Of a DNA stretch of 64,000 nucleotides, positions 56,384-64,000 are shown in pieces. How positions within the stretch are numbered: the stretch's first letter is position 1; every line of letters begins with the position of its first letter. Source of the DNA: Dermatemys mawii (taxonomy: Eukaryota > Chordata > Testudines > Dermatemydidae); assembly GCA_007922305.1 (NCBI GenBank), contig ML677373.1, positions 17,552,242-17,616,241 on the forward strand. The letters are read 5' to 3'. The notes under the pieces are model-generated. The model was not told the DNA's origin and did no database searches. It was given only the letters and a program-made list of their open reading frames with translations. The position numbers and the translations under genes are program-made.

Positions 56384-56453
56384 CTGGGGCCCAGCAGGTT
56401 CACAGATCTGTTATAGATCTGGGCCCCAGCAAGCTCACAGATCTGTTATAGAT
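56384..56453. repeat. 35-base tandem duplication
   Basis: Two adjacent 35-base copies, each with GGGCCC or GGCCCC, AGCAGGTTC or AGCAAGCTC, and ACAGATCTGTTATAGAT. They differ at only a few bases. Confidence 0.85.
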
Positions 56454-57195
56454 CATTCTGGTATAAGCCCAGGAGTCCACACACCACTAACTGTAGCAGA
56501 ACTCAGTGGAAAAAACTACATACCACACACTGAACTACTTGTGATAAGAAAACTTTGTAACATTAAAAAAAAAGTAAGAGAAAAATCCAATATTGTTTAA
56601 AAAATGGAGGGCCCAGTCCCAGAGTCTTTACTCAGGAAAAATTGTCACTCAAGTCAAAGGGAGTTCTGGCTGGGTAAGAGTCTGTAAAAACTGACTAAGG
56701 AGCTCAGGGTTAAGGGTGAAATTCACCCCTGTACGGAGGATCTGCATAATGCCCCATGTCTCACTTAGGCCTCAACATAAAATCTTGAGTGGAATTTAAG
56801 TGATGCATGAACTTTATGCACAGTCCTCTGCAATGGGATGAAGTTCACTGCTAGTGCCCAATCCAGCTCCCAATGAGATCAATAAAAATCTCTATATTGT
56901 CTTCACTAGGAGTTGGACTGGACACTTGGTTCTGAATTTCTAAATCAAGTTTGTAATTATCTGACAAGGTGGTAGGGGCTATCTTGACAGACCCTTCTCT
57001 CCAGTCTTCAGAATGACTACAGGTTTCTGTTGTGCTTTAACTGAGACGCCCCTTTTAATTTTACCTTAAAAAACCCTCAAACAATAGGTTTTCATGGGTC
57101 TTAATCTAGTGTTGATTTTAAAAGCAAATGTATAGAGCTTCTGCATGTGATAAATCCACAAAGAAAAAAAGTTTATTGTTTACAAATAGTTCCTG

Positions 57196-57514
57196 ACTCT
57201 TAAAATATTATTTAGTCAAAGGCATAGAAATAGGAATGAAAAGAGTAGCCAAACTGGATAAAAAGGCGAAATGAGCCTATGAACACTTTTACAGAAGACC
57301 ACACTCAATTAAAGAACTGCTAGGTCTAGCACCTGGTGACTGTGTTCATGTCAAACTGATTGGAGAAAAAGGATGGACAACTTCAGCTGTCACAAAGAAA
57401 AAGAATTCACCACCCAGATCATATGTGATTGATACCAACCATGGAGAGTTCAACGGAAACCATCAACATCTACAGTTTGTTCCTTGGAAAAACAATCAAC
57501 AGAGCAAACGCTAA
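57196..57514 (+). mobile_element. Ty3/Gypsy-like retroelement fragment (integrase C-terminal end), broken
   Basis: The plus-strand frame reads AYEHFYRRPHSIKELLGLAP, then GDCVHVKLIGEKGW and PRSYVIDTNHG before a stop. The order PGD-V--KL-GEKGW----SYVIDT is that of the small domain at the end of Ty3/Gypsy-type pol polyproteins. One in-frame TGA at 57272 and the lack of the catalytic domains show that it is dead. No LTR was found next to it. Confidence 0.65.
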
Positions 57515-57589
57515 ACATGGCAGATGCAGAAGAAGAAGACGACAACAACTCCAGGATTCCAAACTGACCACAGCCAATCATTGCAACTG

Positions 57590-57884
57590 CAGGACACCCT
57601 TGCTATAATGCCCTTCAGAATAACAAACCTTTGACTATAAAGAACTTTATTCCTGGATCCCACCTCCATTCCCACGGTTCAGGCAGAGGCTGACAGCTCC
57701 TCTAGCCCTGCGGCTCTGGTGGGGCTGGAGTAGCTGTCAGCCCCCACTGCAGCGGAGGGCTGGAGGAGCTGTGAGCCGCTCCTCCCCCCCACCAAAAGTG
57801 GGTGTCTTTCACTGTAATGAACCCCTGGCTATAATGAACAAATGGCTTGGATCATGACGTGTTCATTATAGAAAGGGTGCGCTG
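57590..57884. mobile_element. Pogo/Tigger-like MITE, GC-rich middle
   Basis: 295 bases whose ends (CAGGACACCCTTGCTATAATG and CATTATAGAAAGGGTGCGCTG) are inverted repeats. TA is kept on the right side only. The inside has a GC-rich inverted segment around GCTGTCAGCCCCCACTGC. It directly abuts a Ty3/Gypsy-like fragment. Confidence 0.65.
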
Positions 57885-59810
57885 TAACAGACAGCTAGAT
57901 GACCAAGTTATTACACATTCAGTTCATGTAATTAGAAAACCAGTATGATTCAGAGATGCTTAACAGACTGATCTGTACTGAGCTTCAAAGATAGTGTGAT
58001 AGTGTAAATATTGTAAATAAGTGGAATGTAGAATTTAAAGGAGGAGAGGTAATAGAATGCTAAATTATAATGTTCAGCCACTAGGTGGCGATGTGTATAA
58101 AATACCTTATTTAAACAAACCTCAGCCATACCTGGCAGATCACTAAAGGATCTTATGATGCACACATCTGGTGTGTATAAACAAGCTTTGTAGCCAGTCC
58201 ATATCTGATACAGGCACATGACACTCTCCATCTGAAAGTAGTGAAGTAGAAAGTGGAATGACAAAGGGTAAATGGAAACTTGAAAGATATTAGCAGAAAG
58301 AAGTAAAACTTGAACACTTAGAAGGTATCGAACACACAGAGTCTGATCCAGTGAGCTGCTTGGTCCTTAACTCCCACAAAATGCCTTCAGGATTGGATCG
58401 GGGCCACGATATTCCAGCGATCTGATAACTACATTTCAGATTTGTTATTCTCTACCATGTTCTGCACAGCAGATACCAGCTTTCTACTGACCACTCCCAA
58501 GATGTCCTAAAGTAACACGGCCTGTTAATTACTAATAGTTGCCTTCATGAAAGGCTGAATTAGCCCAGGAATTTAAGAGTGGATGAACAATAGAACTTTT
58601 TGCTGAGACTTCTGATTTAAAATAAAAAAGTCAGAGGGCAGATAGACAAGAAAAAAGAAATAACACAGAACATGCACAGTTCTGCTAGTGAAGCCACATA
58701 CTAATTATATGACTGAAATGCCTTTATTTCTGGTAGTTACAAAAAGCTTTTCTAAATATATAGGCAGGCATGCACATACTCAGAGCCATGGTGTCAGCAA
58801 TGTCAGAATTAGGCTGCCAGAACTTCAATTTACTCTAACTTCCTACTGTAAGGGGAAATTGATATCCTTCTTAAGGAGGGTCACTTCAACACTGGGCAGC
58901 CATAATATGGAGGACTGGGAACACTGCATCTGAACTGTAAGAAAAAGAAGCTCTGAAAATGAGCAAGAAAAGCATCTAATTGTGGAGGGGGGAGAAAAGT
59001 TCAAGATAAAATACATAAAAATGCATATTTTTTTTTCACATACAAGTCAGAAGGTACAAAATCTCTGCTATCCAATCCTTCAAAAGTTCAGAGGAATTCC
59101 AAGATGGGTGTAGACTGTAATGAGGTCTGACTGTCTGGGATAAGAGTGATCGGGAATTAAGCATATATTTTTAGTTGGCAAGAAGCAAATTTGATATTTT
59201 GGATATTGAATTCTAGATCCACTGTTAGTGAATGAAAACAAGGCTGAACCAGCTATTTTGAATGATAAACTCTGATATATATCCTAAAATCATCCCAGCC
59301 AAGTATTTCTTTACAATTTGTACTGTAACTGACACAAGTCACATTTTCAAAATGATTGTTTTTATTGCATGCCTGAAACTGAACTCTTGAGCTGGATGCA
59401 TTCACATTGTCACATGATTTCCTAAACAATTATTGCAAACATAACTGTTCTCTGCCATTTGCTTACCTTTAATTTTTATTTTTATCTCTTGGTATAAGTT
59501 TTTAGTAAGATGCACTGGAATACTTCTACTACTTGCTAATACTTTAATTTAGGAAGCATCATTTTCACTAACCTTGCAAATATCTGCTAGCCTTTGCAAA
59601 ATCAAGTCAACTTCCTTTAATAATCTTGTTCTGACCTAGTTTACAGTTATATCACAAATAATTTGGTTTTTAATTAGTGCATCTGTTAGCTGTGAAAATT
59701 CACACCATTTAGAATTGCTAGGTAGGCCTATGACATAATGGTCTCCTATGACATATAGTCAGTGATCTCACTTGGCAGCTAGTTTCTTGCAAAGAAAATG
59801 TGCTGTTCCC

Positions 59811-59912
59811 AGATAGACAAGGTGGCTGAGGTAGTATCTTTTATTGGATCAACTTCTGTTGGTGAGAGAAACAAGCTTTAGAGCTACACAAAGCTCTTCT
59901 TCAAATGATTTC
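59811..59912 (+). repeat. Dispersed repeat tail (ATCTTTTATTGGATCAACTT)
   Basis: Contains GACAAGGTGGCTGAGGTAGT and ATCTTTTATTGGATCAACTT followed by GAGCTACACAAAGCTCTTCT. Similar text recurs in amniote genomes; the class is not assigned. Confidence 0.5.
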
Positions 59913-60234
59913 TTGAATAGTTATGTCTAGGAATTTGTAGTCTTCTTCATGCTACTCTATAGATCTTCAGTGCTTCTGGGCCCACCAGCAGCATGGAGAA
60001 TTTCACCCTCTTTCCTATACCACTTGTTTTGTTTTTTTTTTTTTTGCCAAGGATTTAATTTTCTTTGCACACCATGTAATAAAAGTGTTTGATATACAGG
60101 AATATTGATATGAGATTCGTCTTTATTGCCAGGCCCAAACACATGACATTTCAGAGTTACAAAATGTTATATCCCTGTCACAAGGCAAGGGTCTGAATGA
60201 ATTGATTCCAATGAAATACTCAGTATTGCCTATC

Positions 60235-60634
60235 CCATAAGAATGGCCATACTGGGTCAGACCAAAGGTCCATCTAGGGAATGAACAGAACAGGTAATCA
60301 TCAAGTGATTCATTCCATCACCCATTCCCATCTTCTGGCAAAGAGGTTAGGGACACCATCCCTGCCCATCCTGACTAATAGCCATTGATGGACCTATCCT
60401 CTGTGAATGTATCTAGTTCTTATTTGAACCCTGTTATAGTCTTGGCCTTCACAACATCTTCTGGCAATGAGTTCCACAGATTGACTATGAGTTGTATGAA
60501 GAAATACTTCCTTTTGTTTGTTTTAAACTTGCTGCCTATTCATTTAATTTGGTGACCTCTAGTTCTTGTGTTATGAGGAATAAATAACACTTCCTTATTT
60601 ACTTTTTCCATAGCAGCCATGATTTTATATCCCC
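60235..60634 (-). mobile_element. CR1 LINE, 3' half, interrupted
   Basis: Contains the CR1 3' end (ATAAGAATGGCCATACTGGG on the plus strand) and the CAATGAGTTCCACAG stretch. It is cut at 60634 by an LTR-like insertion and resumes at 61287. Confidence 0.9.
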
Positions 60635-61286
60635 TGTAGCGGGGCGGTCACCCTGCTCTGGCCCTGGAAGGGTTAAAAGCAGCCCTGAGAGGGTTGTGGC
60701 TGGGGGGAAGCAGTGAGCAAAGGCTGATTGGGAAGGCAGCCACAACTGGGGCCAGACCCAATCAGGCCACAGCTGGACCTTATAAAAGAGCTGTGAGCCA
60801 GACACTCAGATAGTCTCTCTCCAGGCTAGGAGGGAGCAGTGCCTGGCTACCTGTGGGACAGGGTACCTGAGATACAGTGCTGGGGGAATAGGCAAGGGAG
60901 CTGGGGAGCTCCAGCCTAGCGACTTCCCAGGCTGCAGGCCTGAAGTGAGGCCTAAGGAGAGTACTGGGGCTAGGTGAAGGCAGCTGGTCCAAATGATGAC
61001 TGGCTTTTACATTGCAGTCTGCCCTAGAGTGTGGGGGCTTGATGATGACTGGCAGTAGCCCTAGACTGAGGCAAGGTGGGGATTAGAGGGTTGAGGGTTC
61101 CCCAGGGAGGGGAGACCCAGAGGCAGAGTGTGTGGGTATTGCCAGGGGGCAGCACCAGGGTCCAGAGGGACATGGGGCCAGTGGGACAGAGACACATGGG
61201 CTTGCAGGGGGTGCTCTGAGCTGGAAGAGCTAATTCCCAGACAGCCAGCAGGAGGCGCTGCAGGGGTGAGTTATCATGCCGCCACA
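60635..61286 (+). mobile_element. LTR-like insertion (possible solo LTR) inside CR1
   Basis: 652 bases starting TGTAGCGGGGCGG and ending CATGCCGCCACA, so with TG...CA ends and short inverted termini. CCCC flanks both sides (60631-60634 and 61287-61290). A TATA-like TTATAAAAGAGC at about 60780 fits an LTR promoter. No internal coding region is present. The strand is assigned from the TATA-like box. A low-complexity insertion of another kind is possible. Confidence 0.65.
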
Positions 61287-61436
61287 CCCCAAGCTGAAAA
61301 GTCCCAGATTTATTAATCTTTCCTCATATGGAAGCTGTTCCATTCCCCTAGTTGTTTTTGTTGCCCTTTTCTGAACCTTTTCCAATTCCAATATATCTTT
61401 CTTGGGATGGGGCAACCACATCTGCACGCAGTATGC
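61287..61436 (-). mobile_element. CR1 LINE, continuation after the insertion
   Basis: The minus strand reads CR1 RT end sequence ([20 protein letters not shown], then [20 protein letters not shown]). It continues the copy broken at 60634. Confidence 0.88.
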
Positions 61437-61784
61437 ACTGTGGGGCTGAGGAGGCTGGGACTGCGCCACCTGCACACCTGGTGCTCCAGGGATGTGGGGC
61501 GCTTGCCTGGGGCAGGGCCAGCGGCTGTGGTGGGAGGGGTCTGGGTCCAGCACAGGAGACTGTGGAAGAGGCGGAGTCAGGTGGAAGAGGTGGGGCCTCA
61601 GGTGAAAGGGGTGGGGCTGGAGGCTAGCCTTCCCCAGCCAGCGGTTCACGTGTCGCCCATGTTCCTTTCCCTCATCCCATGATCTCTTTTTGGACATCCC
61701 ACACGACAAAGCCCCACATCTTACAACCTTTGGGGCTCTTCCTATGCTACTCCAATGAAAGATGTCTGAATGATGTTTCATAAG

Positions 61785-61905
61785 AGTTTAGGGCCAAAAG
61801 GGACCATTAGATCATCCAGTCTGACCACCTGCATCCCACAGGCCATTACATTTCACCCAAAGAGTTCTGTGCTGAGCCCTGCACTAACTGATGTAAAGGC
61901 ACAAG
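61785..61905. repeat. Dispersed repeat fragment (AAAAGGGACCATTAGATCAT)
   Basis: Contains GGGCCAAAAGGGACCATTAG and CATCCAGTCTGACCACCTGC, like a CR1-type 3' tail in sauropsids. The boundaries are uncertain. Confidence 0.45.
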
Positions 61906-62813
61906 AAGAGGCCAAGGCACCACTTCTAAGATTATTATTATTTTTTCTAATTACAGAAAGAATCTTTATAAAGCATCCTTGTACTCCACAGTCTATTTCC
62001 TGGTAGGCAGGATACATTTACGATTATGCAGCCATATGCGGACCCATACTTCCAGCAGCCCCACATGCACATATCTGATTCACCAGGCTGGGATGTCAGC
62101 CTCAGTTTCTCCATTCAGAAGCCTGTCTGACTCCACCATCAGAGATTAATTCCCCAATTGTCCTCCTTCCCCCTGCTTGGAAAGTAGCCCTCTGCCTCCA
62201 CCTCCTGGCTTCCTTCTTAGAAGAGTGACTCACCAGAAGCAGCAGAACCTCTCACGTAGGCAGAGGGAGCCTGTAGGAGGGTGGCAGACAATAGATGACC
62301 TTTAGGGATGAGTGTATTGTGATGCAAAGAGGAGGAGCCCATATGATGCACTGTGGGTTACTTGGCTCCACAACCAAACCTGGAACTCTTAGAGGTGCAT
62401 TTCACGTGTTAACCCCATCTGTTGAGCTGCCTCTGCTCCAATCTGTGCATCATCAGAAGAATGGCACATAGACAGCTCATGTAGGACAGCACAAACACCA
62501 TAGTATTAGGAAGGAAGAGAAGACCACCCTATTAGATTACCTTGCACTCTTTGAGATTACAGTGTATCAAGCAATTGTGATGCACCTGGTTCACTTAACA
62601 CACGATATAACCAGCAATAATCCTGAGTGAGTAGCAGAAAAAGAAAGTTAAAACTTCCCTGGAAATTGATTAATCAGGGGAAATGGAAATCAGGTCTCTG
62701 ATTATATGATGGTGAGCATGGTATAAACGCAAAGTACCATTTTTTAAGTACCATTATTTGTTTGAAAAGAGATTGCAAGGCCAAAAGGGGAGGAAGGGCA
62801 AGGGCAGGAAGGA

Positions 62814-62814
<1 letters not shown>

Positions 62815-62844
<30 letters not shown>
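62815..62844. repeat. GA dinucleotide microsatellite
   Basis: A pure GA run of about 14 units preceded by a GGAAGGAAGGA-rich purine stretch. Confidence 0.95.
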
Positions 62845-62846
<2 letters not shown>

Positions 62847-62977
62847 GACATTGACAGATGGCAGAAAATTTAAAATGAAATAAGAATAAAGATAAATGAA
62901 CAGTAAATAACGTAAATTATACAGAGGGGGCAACACCATGGGAGCAAATAAAAAAGGAAATAAATAAGAAGCTAAAC

Positions 62978-63287
62978 CAGCAGTGTCCAATACGTTTGCC
63001 ATTAGCCACATGTGGCAAATATGCTATTGAATTGTGGCTAATGCATGAGCAATGTGTGGGTCTGTGAATCCACTTTTTCTGCAGTAAATTTTATAAAATC
63101 CAAGTAAAATCTTGAGGCTGAGTTAAGATATGCGGTCAGTATGAATTATATACCAGATTTCAGGGTTATGGTAGTAGTATGTAGTATGTTTGTAGTATAT
63201 TTTTTAATCCTTTTTTATAATGTGGTGAATAAGAAAATTTCAAAACCACAAGTGTGGCTAGCATCAAATTTCTATTGGACACTGCTG
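62978..63287. mobile_element. hAT-type MITE with CAGCAGTGTCC ends
   Basis: 310 bases bounded by CAGCAGTGTCCAATA and TATTGGACACTGCTG, a perfect 11-base inverted terminal repeat with more matching beyond. The 8-base duplication AGCTAAAC is perfect on both sides (62970-62977 and 63288-63295). Confidence 0.9.
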
Positions 63288-64000
63288 AGCTAAACAATTA
63301 CGAAAGGAACAATTTTGCAGACAAAAAGGATGAAAGGTGGATGGTGGTGGAGAAAAAGGCTGAGAGTAATTTAAAAAAAATAGCAAGCAGAAATTGAAAG
63401 AGGAAATGTACTCTAAAAAGGAGTAAAAGAGAATAGGTAAAAAAGAAAGGAGAAAAAAGTGACCAGGCAAAAGGAACTATCAATCCACTCTTACAATATT
63501 TAAAAATTATATTTTAATCTATTTTTAAAATCATTCCTTGGATACTTAACAGAAATGTCTCCTCATTGAACAAAATTCCCTATGCCTCTCTTGATATGTA
63601 CTCACTAGTTTTATTACAGGATTATTCATAATGAAAGCTTTTGAATTTTTTTTTACCAAAATGAAGGTTTTATAGAAAAACATATTAAATGATTCCATGG
63701 ACCCTGCAAAGAGAAGCAAGAAAAGACAGTAGCTTTTGTTTCTGTATTACACTTGCTGCCAGGTTTTTATACAAATGTATACAACATAAATTCTTAAAAT
63801 ACAGTAAAGGTAATCATACAGAATCAGTTTGCAATATAAAGTTAGAATTTTCCCTTGTGACATATTGCATGTTTTAACACAGTTGGGCTTCATGTCATGG
63901 AGTCAATAATTTGACAAGTTTATTCTTGACACTGTTTTTCTGTTTATTTACATAAACATTAAAAATAAAAAAACACACCAGAGAACCATATGAATGCAAC

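Larger units (their letters stand above)
57885..64000. other. Intergenic region upstream of UTP6, part 2
   Basis: Repeats account for the recognisable parts (CR1 with LTR-like insertion, hAT element, GA microsatellite). The GC-rich stretch 61437-61640 is unexplained. No coding exon was recognised. Confidence 0.5.

Noticed and set aside
1..64000. CRISPR arrays, operons or bacterial defence systems
   Set aside because: The window is vertebrate DNA with spliced genes; the tandem repeats seen lack spacer-repeat structure.

Overview
This window is vertebrate nuclear DNA, most likely from a cryptodiran (hidden-necked) turtle. The signs are split genes with GT-AG introns, two CpG-rich promoters, many MIR copies, CR1 LINE fragments, several families of short DNA transposons with intact target-site duplications, and a tRNA-derived SINE at about 5.7 kb that looks like the turtle Cry SINE. 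The species cannot be named from the sequence alone.

Two genes could be rebuilt completely, both on the minus strand. UTP6, a component of the small-subunit processome, runs from 48584 down to 31815 in 19 coding exons. The reading phase is kept across every junction and gives 597 residues, the length I recall for human UTP6. COPRS, a nuclear cofactor of the arginine methyltransferase PRMT5, runs from 24142 down to 17151 in four coding exons and gives 193 residues. The tandem order with UTP6 upstream of COPRS matches human 17q11.2, so the window belongs to that conserved block.

Between the two genes, on the opposite strand, lies an unrecognised 129-residue reading frame (28470-28859). It predicts a small single-pass membrane protein with leucine heptads and has a possible splice acceptor just upstream of its ATG. 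This is the best candidate for an undescribed gene.

Layout: 1-17 kb is intergenic DNA downstream of COPRS, rich in old repeats. COPRS occupies 17.1-24.1 kb. A C-rich minisatellite and a 400-base assembly gap (23615-24014) lie in COPRS intron 1, beside its promoter. The interval 24.3-31.8 kb carries the candidate membrane-protein gene and more transposons. UTP6 occupies 31.8-48.6 kb, with a CR1 copy and several DNA transposons in its introns. From 48.9 to 64 kb I see no host coding exon, only repeats: a Ty3/Gypsy-like integrase remnant, an LTR-like insertion inside a CR1 copy, and hAT and pogo-like elements.

The two recognised genes share no direct pathway; they are neighbours by conserved synteny. 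I see no operon-like or defence-like system here.
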